A stretch of 8,595 nucleotides of DNA from JANWXR01 sp033577755 (GTDB lineage: Bacteria > Chloroflexota > Anaerolineae > Anaerolineales > UBA6663): assembly GCA_033577755.1 (NCBI GenBank), contig JAVQXV010000126.1:1-8595 (forward strand). The letters are read 5' to 3'. Made by a program: the position numbers and the translations under genes. Below are positions 1-5,985 of the stretch, in pieces. The stretch's first letter is position 1, and the number at the start of each line of letters is the position of its first letter. Under the pieces are notes generated by a model, which saw nothing but the letters and a program-made list of their open reading frames with translations, searched no databases and was not told where the DNA came from.

Positions 1-611
1 ATGGCGCGCGGGGTTGGCTCGCCCTCGCGCGTCAATTGACGCGGGCGCATGTGGTGGGCGATGACGGTTTGCGCATAACGGATTTCGTCGGCGCTGAACT
101 TGAGACGGGTCAGCACGGTGACGGCGAGGTCGGCGCTGCGGCTCTCATGCCCGAGGAAGCGGATGCGGCCATCGGCCTCCAACGAGCGCGTCTCCGGCTT
201 AGCGGCGTCGTGCAGCAGGGCGGCCAGCATCAGCATCCAGCGCCTGGGTCGGTCGCCGGCCAGCGGCTGCATCAGGAGTGTGCTAATCGGTTCGCGATAA
301 CGTCCCAGCCGCACGCTCACCGTCCCGGCCGTCAGGTCGGAGGCGGCGTCCACGTCGTGCACCGGGCCGAGCAGGTGGATCACTTCCGCCAGGCGCGTGA
401 CGACCGCCAGCGTGTGCTCCCAGACATCGAGCGTGTGCGGCGGTGATTGGGCCAGGCCTTGCAGCGCTTTCAGCTCCGGGATGAATTGCTTCAGCAGGCC
501 GAGCAGGTCGAGGGCGCGCAGGCAGGCCGCAGGCTTGTAGGCCGCCGAGGCATTAGAAGACCTGGGGAACTTGCTGGGCTAGGCTGGCGATGAGGTCGGT
601 GTTATAGTCAT
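1..611 (-). pseudogene. Decayed CCA-adding-enzyme-type gene (HD-domain part), runs off left edge
   Basis: Read on the minus strand, the frame from about position 578 down to 1 encodes the C-terminal HD domain found in tRNA nucleotidyltransferase/poly(A) polymerase family proteins. Visible landmarks are FIPELKALQGLAQSPPHTLD followed by VWEHT (H at 437-435 and 416-414), ALLHDAAKPETRS (HD at 212-207), FLGHESRSAD (H at 149-147) and IAHHMRPRQLT (HH at 56-51). The only good start is ATG 611-609, with GAGG just upstream. It is in the same frame but meets TAG at 581-579 after ten codons. In another frame, 609-556 reads DYNTDLIASLAQQVPQVF and then hits TAA at 555-553; this resembles the residues that normally precede the VGGAVRD motif of the nucleotidyltransferase domain. 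That domain (roughly 200 residues in family members) is absent. I infer an internal deletion plus frame disruption. An assembly error or a free-standing HD protein with an unusual start remain possible. Confidence 0.7.
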
Positions 612-668
612 GGTGAGCCTCGGGTGGGTTAGGTGATTATCAACCCAATCCTACCCCAGGCTTATTTT

Positions 669-727
669 TCCCTGACAACTTTTGCGTGCACACGGCCGCG
701 CAGGATGCACGCACAGGTTGTCAGGGA
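669..727. repeat. Long imperfect inverted repeat (hairpin) in the divergent gap
   Basis: The outer arms TCCCTGACAAC (669-679) and GTTGTCAGGGA (717-727) are perfect 11-bp complements. They continue inward as TTTTGCGTGCA (680-690) against TGCACGCACAG (706-716) with two mismatches. This gives arms of 22 bp around a 15-nt loop. It lies between the decayed minus-strand gene and the plus-strand glycosidase. There is no run of T after the stem, so an ordinary rho-independent terminator is not obvious. It resembles a small palindromic mobile repeat or REP-type unit. Confidence 0.75.
672..702. repeat. Direct repeat, copy 1 of 2 (about 30 bp)
   Basis: This segment, CTGACAACTTTTGCGTGCAC followed by ACGGCCGCGCA, recurs almost unchanged at 901-930. 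It overlaps the left arm and loop of the hairpin at 669-727. The spacing between the copies is about 229 bp. Confidence 0.7.
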
Positions 728-739
728 ACGTGCCGCCCC

Positions 740-890
740 TTCGCCCTTCGGCGGGCTTCGCTCGGCGAAGCCACGCTCAGGATGGCCTGCGCGGCGGGCA
801 TCCTGAGCGGACGCTGAGCGAAGCCGAAGCGGTAATCGCCGGACGCCCGCCGCTCCCCTGAGCGCGCACAGCGGAGCGAAGCCGAAGGGT
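740..890. repeat. Mosaic of small direct and inverted repeats
   Basis: No gene is credible here. CGCTCAGGATG (774-784) and CATCCTGAGCG (799-809) form a perfect 11-bp stem with a 14-nt loop. GAGCGAAGCCGAAG occurs twice directly (816-829 and 874-887), and a related inverted form lies around 746-763. The long minus-strand open frame over this stretch is made almost wholly of these units and has no family resemblance. I infer a composite of dispersed intergenic repeats of the kind that yields spurious short ORFs in many environmental genomes. Confidence 0.6.
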
Positions 891-900
891 CAGGGTGCGG

Positions 901-930
901 CTGACATATTTTGCGTGCACACGCCGCGCA
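901..930. repeat. Direct repeat, copy 2 of 2 (about 30 bp)
   Basis: CTGACATATTTTGCGTGCAC followed by ACGCCGCGCA matches 672-702 with one missing G and a small difference after CTGACA. Unlike copy 1, it is not followed by the complementary right arm, so it is a half-palindrome. Confidence 0.7.
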
Positions 931-939
931 AAGCGCATC

Positions 940-964
940 GTGTGCGCTACACGTGTGCGCTACA
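940..964 (+). repeat. 13-bp tandem duplication upstream of the glycosidase
   Basis: GTGTGCGCTACA occurs at 940-951 and again at 953-964, a period of 13 bp. The second copy runs straight into a TACAAT hexamer and ends 12 bp before the ATG at 977. It could be a promoter duplication or a pair of regulator half-sites on nearly the same helical face; neither can be decided from the sequence. Confidence 0.6.
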
Positions 965-976
965 ATTAGAGGCTCC
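961..976 (+). promoter_or_regulatory. Candidate -10 box and ribosome binding site for the glycosidase gene
   Basis: TACAAT at 961-966 matches a sigma-70 -10 box. AGAGG at 968-972 sits four bases before ATG 977. If both are used, transcription would start at about 973, within a few bases of the ATG and downstream of the AGAGG. The -10 and the RBS therefore cannot both serve the same transcript unless a second promoter lies further upstream. No clear -35 is visible. Confidence 0.35.
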
Positions 977-3385
977 ATGCGCGACTGGTTCCTCACGCAG
1001 GACGACCCGCTGGCCTTGCGCCTGGCCGCCGATGCGCGTCTGACGCCTACCGACTACACCGATGACCATATCTGGGAATTAAGCCTGAGCGGCGGCGAGC
1101 CGCCTGCCCTGGCGCTGCGCACCACCTTCGGTTTACGCGCCCGCGAGCTGCGCCTGTTCCCCGTCTTCAGCGAGGCCGGGCGCACGGTCAGCGACCCGGC
1201 GGATTTCGTGTTCACGCCGGCGGTGCGTGCCTTCTTCGTCAACTATCTGCGCGTCACCTTCGAACCGCTCAAAGGGCTGGCCGTCACCGCCCACTACTGG
1301 GTTCCGGATTCGCACACCGTTGCCGGGCAGTTCACGCTGGTGAACCACAGCCCCGATGAAGAACCGCGCTCGGTGCGCTTTGCGCTTGCTGCCCTGCTTA
1401 AGCCGTTGGACAATCCGTTGCCGATGATGCCCGGTGTGATTGACGGCGTCCCCCTGCTGCAGGGACACAGCGGCAATCTCGATATGGTCGTGGCGCTGGA
1501 CGGCGAGGCGCAGACCGACGACGCGCCCTACCCGGTGCTTACCCGGCAACTCGAATTGCCGCCCGGCCGGCCGGTCATCGTGCGCTGGGCGCAGGCCGCC
1601 GGCTCGGACGCGGCGCCCGCCGCACTGGCCCGCATCCGCAAAGTGTTCGCACGCGAGTGGGACGGCGAGTTCGCGCGGATCGAGCTGACCAACCGCAGCC
1701 TGCTCGACATCGAGACCGGCGACCGCGACTGGGACGCCACCTTCGCCTTCGCTCAGACCACTGCTCTGCGCTGCTACGTCGGGCCGACGGAACACCTGCC
1801 GCACCCCTCCTTCGTCTTCACCCGCATCCCGGATAAGGGCTTCTCACGCAAGGGCGACGGCTCCGACCACGACTGGCAATGGGATGGACAGGTCGCCACC
1901 GAGGCCTACGTCAACGTGCCGCAGATTACGCCTGCCGCGCCGGAGCTGGCCAAGGGCATCATCCGCAACTGGCTGGCCGTGCAGCAGGAGGACGGCTTCA
2001 TTGACTGGAAGCCCGGCCTGGGTGGGCAGCGCAACCGGGCCTTATGCATCCCGCTGCTCGCCGCCATCAGTTGGCTGATTTACGAATACACCGAAGACCG
2101 CGACTTCCTGGCCGAGGTCTATCCCGGATTGCGTCGCTTCCTTGATGTGTGGTTCACCTCCCGACACGACCGCGACGGCGACGGCGTGCCCGAATGGTCG
2201 CACACCGTCCAATCGGCCTTCGACGACAATCCGAGCTTCGTGCGCTGGAGGAGCTGGGCGCAGGGCGCCGACATCAGCGCAGTGGAGGCGCCTGACCTGG
2301 CGAGCTACCTCTACCGCGAGTGCCTGACGTTGAGCCGGATGGCGGCGGAACTGGGGCTGCCCGCCGACCCGGTCCTCGCGCAACGCGCCTCCCTCCTCAA
2401 GTCGGCTGTGGAGGCGATGTGGCGCGCCGATACCCTGTCGTATCACTACGTGGACCGCGACTCGCACCTGGTGACGCGCGGCGAAACGCTCATCGAGCGG
2501 CGCGGCAGTTTTGCCGAAGACGTTTCGCGCCGCTTTCTCAGCCCGGCGCGTTTGGTCGTCAAGGCCATCGGCCCCGGCGAGGCCCGCCCCGACATGGTCG
2601 TGACGTTCGGTGGGCGCGGGCGGCGCGGGCGGCATCGCGTGGAGACGCTCAAACGCTCCCATGTGCAGTGGTACTTCGGCATCGGCACGGCGGTGAGTGA
2701 AAAGCTGTATGTTGAGCTGAACCAGGTCGAAGTGACCGGCCTGAGTGACGACTACACCGTGACCGTCTCCGTCGTGGACACCTCGCGCCAAGACCAGACG
2801 CTGCTGCTCCCGCTGTGGGCCGGCATCCCTGACGCCGCGCGTGCCGAGCTGTTGGTGCGCCACACCCTCACCGACCCGGCGCGCTACTGGCGGCCCTACG
2901 GCATCCCTAACTGCTCGGCGCAAGACCCGGCCTACGCGCCCGACAACCGCAACGGCTCCGGCGGCGTGTGGCTGATGTGGAACACGATGCTGGGCGAAGG
3001 ACTGGTGGATTACGGCTACCGCGCCGAGGCCGCCGAGCTGATTACGCGGCTGATGACCGCTATGCTCCACACGCTCAAGAATGACAAGTGCTTCCGCGAG
3101 GCCTACAACAGCGATAAGTTGGAGGGCCTGGGGGAAAAGGACTATCTGTGGGGCGTTGCGCCGGTGCATCTCTTCCTGCGCGCCGTCGGCATCCGTCCCA
3201 TCTCGCCGCGCCGCGTTTTTCTTGAAGGCTACAATCCTTTCCCCTGGCCGGTGACGGTGCGCTGGAAGGGCGTGAGCGTCACGCGCGAGGCCGGCTCGGC
3301 GGTCACGCGCATCGGTTTTCCATCCGGCAATCAGGTCGAGGTCGCCGACGCGAAGCCGCAATTTGTCGAAGACGAAGCCGCCTAG
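977..3385 (+). CDS. (alpha/alpha)6-barrel glycoside hydrolase, GH63/mannosylglycerate-hydrolase-like
   Basis: An 802-residue protein with no signal peptide, so probably cytoplasmic. Residues 1 to ~290 form a beta-rich N-terminal domain. From ~300 the helical barrel begins: WDGQVATEAYVN (W302, D303), a QQEDGFIDW strand, and a DRDGDGVPEW loop followed by SAFDDNPSF (D416/D417, the position of the general acid in GH63/GH37-type enzymes). Later landmarks are NGSGGVWLMWNTMLGEGL (W665) and FREAYNSDKLEGLGEKDYLW (E708, likely general base). The family acts on alpha-glucosidic or alpha-mannosidic bonds; the substrate cannot be read from the sequence. Roughly residues 510-608 form a beta-rich insertion within the barrel. 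I chose ATG 977 because it has AGAGG upstream; the TTG at 911 is in frame but lies inside a repeat. No carbohydrate gene lies next to it. The fold is fairly sure, the specificity is not. Confidence 0.75.
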   Translation: MRDWFLTQDDPLALRLAADARLTPTDYTDDHIWELSLSGGEPPALALRTTFGLRARELRLFPVFSEAGRTVSDPADFVFTPAVRAFFVNYLRVTFEPLKGLAVTAHYWVPDSHTVAGQFTLVNHSPDEEPRSVRFALAALLKPLDNPLPMMPGVIDGVPLLQGHSGNLDMVVALDGEAQTDDAPYPVLTRQLELPPGRPVIVRWAQAAGSDAAPAALARIRKVFAREWDGEFARIELTNRSLLDIETGDRDWDATFAFAQTTALRCYVGPTEHLPHPSFVFTRIPDKGFSRKGDGSDHDWQWDGQVATEAYVNVPQITPAAPELAKGIIRNWLAVQQEDGFIDWKPGLGGQRNRALCIPLLAAISWLIYEYTEDRDFLAEVYPGLRRFLDVWFTSRHDRDGDGVPEWSHTVQSAFDDNPSFVRWRSWAQGADISAVEAPDLASYLYRECLTLSRMAAELGLPADPVLAQRASLLKSAVEAMWRADTLSYHYVDRDSHLVTRGETLIERRGSFAEDVSRRFLSPARLVVKAIGPGEARPDMVVTFGGRGRRGRHRVETLKRSHVQWYFGIGTAVSEKLYVELNQVEVTGLSDDYTVTVSVVDTSRQDQTLLLPLWAGIPDAARAELLVRHTLTDPARYWRPYGIPNCSAQDPAYAPDNRNGSGGVWLMWNTMLGEGLVDYGYRAEAAELITRLMTAMLHTLKNDKCFREAYNSDKLEGLGEKDYLWGVAPVHLFLRAVGIRPISPRRVFLEGYNPFPWPVTVRWKGVSVTREAGSAVTRIGFPSGNQVEVADAKPQFVEDEAA

Positions 3386-3452
3386 CAGCGCTCGGCGGAC
3401 TCTGCTATTCGTCCAACGTCGGTTCGGGATAAGCCCCGCCGCTTTAATTTAT

Positions 3453-3495
3453 CGCGGAGAATGCAGAGACCGCAGAGTTCTTCTATTTCTCCGCG
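3453..3495. repeat. Palindromic dispersed-type repeat with CGCGGAGA arms
   Basis: CGCGGAGA (3453-3460) and TCTCCGCG (3488-3495) are perfect complements around a purine-rich loop with ATGCAGAGACCGCAGAG. Sequences of this style (CGCAGAGA...GCAGAG) are common as dispersed intergenic repeats in environmental bacterial genomes; that this is one of them is inference. Confidence 0.5.
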
Positions 3496-3524
3496 TGCTC
3501 GGCGATCTCAGCGATGAAACATCC

Positions 3525-3563
3525 TTTTTGCAGTGGACTGTATCTGTGGCTCTACTGAAAAAA
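3525..3563. repeat. Short hairpin repeat, copy R1
   Basis: TTTTTGCAG (3525-3533) can pair with CTGAAAAAA (3555-3563). The loop contains the family core CAGTGGACT...ATCTGTGG (3531-3549). It shares this core with copies at 3653 and 3781. Confidence 0.65.
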
Positions 3564-3573
3564 GTCCATCTGA

Positions 3574-3642
3574 ACCGCGAAGACGCCAAGAACGCTAAGG
3601 AAAACAGGAGCGAAGCCTTTGCGCCCTTCGCAGCTTCGCGGT
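3574..3642. repeat. Dispersed repeat encoding an NREDAKNAKE-like string, with 9-bp inverted ends
   Basis: ACCGCGAAG (3574-3582) and CTTCGCGGT (3634-3642) are perfect inverted ends. The left part, CGCGAAGACGCCAAG, recurs in similar form at 7006-7020 (13 of 15 bases). The conceptual peptide NREDAKNAKE is a familiar sign of a dispersed non-coding repeat in environmental genomes, as I recall; it is not evidence of a gene. It sits between hairpin copies R1 and R2. Confidence 0.55.
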
Positions 3643-3652
3643 GAGACCGTAG

Positions 3653-3691
3653 TTTTTTACAGTGGAGTCATCTGTGAGTGCCCTGAAAAAA
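3653..3691. repeat. Short hairpin repeat, copy R2
   Basis: TTTTTTACAG (3653-3662) can pair with CTGAAAAAA (3683-3691). The core CAGTGGAGTCATCTGTG (3660-3676) matches R1 and R3 apart from single changes and indels. Confidence 0.65.
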
Positions 3692-3780
3692 GGTCATGAT
3701 TGAAACACTTGGCCGCCACATATGCCGCTTTGGTTGTAATCTCGACGCCATATATGGTAGCGTTTGCGCCTGAAAAGTGG

Positions 3781-3815
3781 TTTTTTCAGTGGACTCATAT
3801 ATCTGTGGATTCTCC
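3781..3815. repeat. Short hairpin repeat, copy R3 (right arm lost)
   Basis: TTTTTTCAGTGGACT followed by ATCTGTGGATTCTC (3801-3814) matches the other copies, with a four-base insertion in the core. The CTGAAAAAA right arm is missing. Instead, CCTGAAAA lies directly before it (3769-3776), so the stem could form on the other side. Confidence 0.6.
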
Positions 3816-3879
3816 TCAACGGCTGGAAGCTTTTGCCTGAGCCGTTATCCGATTTCCGTAGCGGCGTGAAGGATTGACC

Positions 3880-3990
3880 ATGTCAGGTCGCTCGTGTTCT
3901 TTAGGTTTGAACTTTTGGGCCGCGTTCCGAGGACGCCCCCATCTCTTTCAAGGCTTGTTTCAAGCAGAAGGGTTCGCATATGTTTGCTAA
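3880..3990 (+). CDS. Possible 36-residue peptide overlapping the start of the TadE-like gene
   Basis: ATG 3880-3882 follows AAGGA (3869-3873) at six bases. The frame encodes MSGRSCSLGLNFWAAFRGRP and continues to ...QAEGFAYVC, ending at TAA 3988-3990. It overlaps the ATG of the next gene by 11 bases, an arrangement seen in translational coupling. I recognise no family and it may be chance. The peptide has no clear membrane segment or signal. Confidence 0.25.
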   Translation: MSGRSCSLGLNFWAAFRGRPHLFQGLFQAEGFAYVC

Positions 3991-4423
3991 AGAGAGCCAA
4001 CGCGCCCGGCTGGCCTTTCATCTTGCGCTGGCGGTGGGCGCGTTGTTGGTCCTTGGGCTGTTGGTGGACGCCGCTCTGCTCATCGGCAACGTTCGGTTGG
4101 GGCAGGCCGCGCTCGACGAGGCGGCCCGCGCGGCGGCGCAGGCTGTGGAGCGCGTGGAGGCCGACGGGATGACCACGCTGGAATTGCGGCTGGTGGACGC
4201 CGACGGCAGGCCCTCGGCCTACACGCTGGCGCAGGCAGCGCTGGACAGGGCCGGCGCGGCGCGGGTAACGCTGAGCGAAGTGTTTTCGGATGGTGGGCAG
4301 ATTTTCGTGCGCGGCGTGGTGTCGTCGCCCGTCTTCCTGCTGCGGCTGGTCGGGCTGAATGAACTGACCCTGACGCTGGTCGCCGACGCCGAACCGGACG
4401 GCGAAACTCTCACCCGACCTTAA
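3980..4423 (+). CDS. TadE/TadG-like single-pass membrane protein
   Basis: A 147-residue protein. After a short charged start (MFAKESQRAR) comes one membrane segment (residues ~11-37). Then follows the alanine-rich stretch LGQAALDEAARAAAQAVERV, typical of TadE-like proteins after their membrane helix. The C-terminal half, ending FVRGVVSSPVFLLRLVGLNE and TLTLVADAEP, has the alternating beta pattern and the FLLRLVGL turn that I associate with TadE/TadG (minor pilin-like components of Flp/Tad pilus assembly). No other tad gene is in the window, so a pilus role is unproven; the call rests on pattern only. AGAAGGG (3966-3972) lies seven bases before the ATG, which supports this start. The gap to the next gene is 58 bp with its own -10 box, so the two need not be co-transcribed. 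Confidence 0.5.
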   Translation: MFAKESQRARLAFHLALAVGALLVLGLLVDAALLIGNVRLGQAALDEAARAAAQAVERVEADGMTTLELRLVDADGRPSAYTLAQAALDRAGAARVTLSEVFSDGGQIFVRGVVSSPVFLLRLVGLNELTLTLVADAEPDGETLTRP

Positions 4424-4445
4424 AGTTGTGCATGGACGGCTCGTC

Positions 4446-4451
4446 TATAAT
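4446..4451 (+). promoter_or_regulatory. Perfect TATAAT -10 box before the CcdA-like gene
   Basis: TATAAT lies 30 bases before ATG 4482, giving an expected start at about 4458 and a leader near 24 nt. The best -35-like hexamer, TTGTGC at 4426-4431, is only 14 bp away, so a standard -35 is lacking. Confidence 0.45.
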
Positions 4452-4481
4452 CTCATCAATACGCTTTGATTGTGAGCAACT

Positions 4482-5390
4482 ATGTTGGAACAAACCGAGC
4501 TTCGTTCACGCCGCCGGCTCTCGCGCCCGCTAGTCGCTGCCGTCGTCCTGAGTGCGGCGGCGCTGTTGTTGATTGTGTTGCTGTCGCTCAACACCGGCTC
4601 GTCCGCTTCGGCGACGAACGGCCAGAGCCTGTTGATTCTGCTGCCCGCCGCCTTCCTGGCCGGCGTGCTCAGCTTCCTTTCGCCATGCACGCTGCCTATT
4701 CTTCCTGCCTACTTCGCTTTCACCTTCCAGGCGCAAAGGCAGAGCGTCGTGCTGATGACGGTTGCTTTCTTCCTGGGGTTGGCAACCACGGTCACGCTAC
4801 TTGGCGCGACGGCGACGGCTATCAGCGCGTTGCTCTTTCAGCACATTCAGTCGCTGATGTTGCTTGGCGGCTGGGTCATCATTCTTTTGGGGGTGATGAA
4901 TTTGTTGGGGCTGGGCTTTGCCGGGCCGCAATTTCAGGGCAAGCCGGCAGCTACTGTCGTCGGCTCATACCTGTACGGCGCGACGTTCGCGCTCGGCTGG
5001 ACGGCCTGTGTCGGCCCCATCCTCGGCGCCATCCTGACGCTGCTGGCCACGCAGGGCATGGCGGTGCTTCAGGGTGGGTTGCTGGCCTTTGTCTATGCGC
5101 TGGGTTTGGGCGCACCGCTGATTCTGGTTTCGGCGTTCTTCAGCCGGCTGGGGCAAGGCTCGCGCTTCTGGCAGTTCCTCAGGGGCCGAGGCTTTGACGT
5201 GAAGGTCGGTGGTGCAACACTGTATCTACACACCTCCAGCATCCTCAGCGGCCTGTTGCTCATCGTGGTCGGCTATCTTCTGGCGAGCGGCCAGCTGACG
5301 GCGATTACGCGGCTGGCGGCGGGCAGCGACCTTTCGACGTGGGTGGTGCAGCTCGAAGACCGGCTGATGCTTCTGATGGGACTGCGATGA
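4482..5390 (+). CDS. ccdA: CcdA/DsbD-type thiol-disulfide interchange membrane protein
   Basis: A 302-residue polytopic membrane protein. It carries the two family signatures with their redox cysteines: FLSPCTLPILPAYF (C69) and GWTACVGPILGAIL (C176), both next to prolines as in CcdA and the DsbD membrane domain. Such proteins pass electrons from cytoplasmic thioredoxin to extracytoplasmic acceptors, for example in cytochrome c maturation. It is longer than usual (family about 220-245) because of an N-terminal extension with an extra hydrophobic segment (residues ~18-38) before the first conserved helix and a ~50-residue C-terminal region. A soluble stretch (FDVKVGGATLYLHTSS) lies before the last helix. 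No thioredoxin-like partner or cytochrome maturation gene is in view. Its stop overlaps the next ATG (ATGA), so the two are probably translated from one mRNA. The RBS is weak (GTGAG). Confidence 0.88.
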   Translation: MLEQTELRSRRRLSRPLVAAVVLSAAALLLIVLLSLNTGSSASATNGQSLLILLPAAFLAGVLSFLSPCTLPILPAYFAFTFQAQRQSVVLMTVAFFLGLATTVTLLGATATAISALLFQHIQSLMLLGGWVIILLGVMNLLGLGFAGPQFQGKPAATVVGSYLYGATFALGWTACVGPILGAILTLLATQGMAVLQGGLLAFVYALGLGAPLILVSAFFSRLGQGSRFWQFLRGRGFDVKVGGATLYLHTSSILSGLLLIVVGYLLASGQLTAITRLAAGSDLSTWVVQLEDRLMLLMGLR

Positions 5391-5875
5391 ACGGCGCGCC
5401 GTGGTGGCGTGGGACGCGCGGCGAGTGGTACGTCGTCGTGCAAGTCGGCTTGTTCCTGCTCGTAGGGTTCGGCCCGCGCGAGCTGCCCGGCGTGTCGAGC
5501 TGGGGGCCACCGTTGTCTGTCTTCACGCTTTTCATCGGGCTGGTGCTGGGCGGCGCCGGCGGCCTGTTAGCGCTGGCCGGCTTGCTGTGTCTTGGTGCAA
5601 ACTTGACGCCGCTGCCCCATCCGAAGGACGATGCCACGCTGGTCGAGACAGGTGCTTATGCGTTGGTGCGCCATCCCATCTATGGCGGCCTAAGCCTGGC
5701 CGCCTTCGGCTGGGCGCTGGTCGTCGCCAGCCCGCTGACCCTGCTCTACGCCTTGCTGTTGTTCATCTTCTTCGACCTAAAGTCGGGCCGCGAAGAGCGC
5801 CAGCTCTTACGCAAATTCGAGCGCTATGCCGAGTACCAAAAGCGCGTGCGCAAACTCATCCCGTTCGTCTATTAG
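5387..5875 (+). CDS. Isoprenylcysteine carboxyl methyltransferase (ICMT/PEMT)-family membrane protein
   Basis: A 162-residue membrane protein with three or four hydrophobic segments. It has the C-terminal ICMT/PEMT signature: GAYALVRHPIYGGLSLAAFG (R95, H96, P97, Y99), then REERQLLRKFERYAEYQKRV and IPFVY (E136/E137). In the family these residues bind S-adenosylmethionine. Bacterial members often have no prenylated-protein substrate; they may methylate lipids or other small molecules, so the actual acceptor is unknown. I chose ATG 5387 because it overlaps the stop of the CcdA-like gene (ATGA), the usual sign of coupling. An upstream in-frame start at 5339 would overlap that gene by over 50 bases. 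The stop TAG is followed by a 65-bp inverted repeat. Confidence 0.8.
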   Translation: MNGAPWWRGTRGEWYVVVQVGLFLLVGFGPRELPGVSSWGPPLSVFTLFIGLVLGGAGGLLALAGLLCLGANLTPLPHPKDDATLVETGAYALVRHPIYGGLSLAAFGWALVVASPLTLLYALLLFIFFDLKSGREERQLLRKFERYAEYQKRVRKLIPFVY

Positions 5876-5906
5876 CATTCGTCCCAGCCTGGACGGAGTC
5901 GTTGGG

Positions 5907-5971
5907 CATCGAATTGCGCGAATGACGCGGAAGGACCGGCAAGAATTCGGGTGAATTCGCGCCTTTCGATG
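5907..5971. repeat. 65-bp inverted repeat between the methyltransferase and glycosyltransferase genes
   Basis: CATCGAATTGCGCGAAT (5907-5923) and ATTCGCGCCTTTCGATG (5955-5971) pair over 14 of 17 positions, with a 31-nt loop that includes GAATTC at 5943-5948. A second GAATTC (5953-5958) overlaps the right arm. It ends 14 bases before the GTG start of the next gene. It could act as a 3' stabiliser or terminator-like structure, or be a dispersed palindromic element; there is no T-run. Confidence 0.6.
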
Positions 5972-5985
5972 CGGATAGAAATCGT

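Larger units (their letters stand above)
3386..3879. other. Repeat-rich non-coding gap
   Basis: About 490 bp without a credible gene. It holds two palindromic repeats (3453-3495, 3574-3642) and three copies of a short hairpin repeat (from 3525, 3653 and 3781), each listed separately. There is also a 10-bp palindrome CCATATATGG at 3748-3757 and a 7-bp stem AACGGCT/AGCCGTT (3818-3824, 3840-3846). The open frame across 3363-3644 begins inside the glycosidase gene and is built from the repeats. No clear terminator for the glycosidase was found directly after its stop. Confidence 0.6.

Noticed and set aside
36..446. 136-residue plus-strand frame at the left edge
   Set aside because: It is the antisense shadow of the HD-domain coding region, whose minus-strand reading shows all HD family motifs.
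911..976. Upstream TTG start adding 22 residues to the glycosidase
   Set aside because: The extra residues come from the direct repeat and tandem duplication; ATG 977 has a nearby AGAGG.
721..996. 91-residue minus-strand open frame (…GFAQRPLRMPAAQ…)
   Set aside because: It consists of the intergenic repeat mosaic, overlaps the start of the glycosidase and has no family resemblance or RBS.
2042..3361. 439-residue minus-strand open frame opposite the glycosidase
   Set aside because: It is a His/Arg/Gly-rich antisense shadow from GC-rich codon bias; the plus-strand frame has clear enzyme motifs.
3386..3450. Rho-independent terminator after the glycosidase
   Set aside because: No stable GC stem followed by a T-run could be found in the first 65 bases after the stop.
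3363..3644. 93-residue plus-strand frame with NREDAKNAKE
   Set aside because: It starts inside the glycosidase and is built from two dispersed repeats and a hairpin copy.
3525..3815. CRISPR array
   Set aside because: Only three copies, imperfect, with spacers near 90 bp and one being another repeat; no cas genes.
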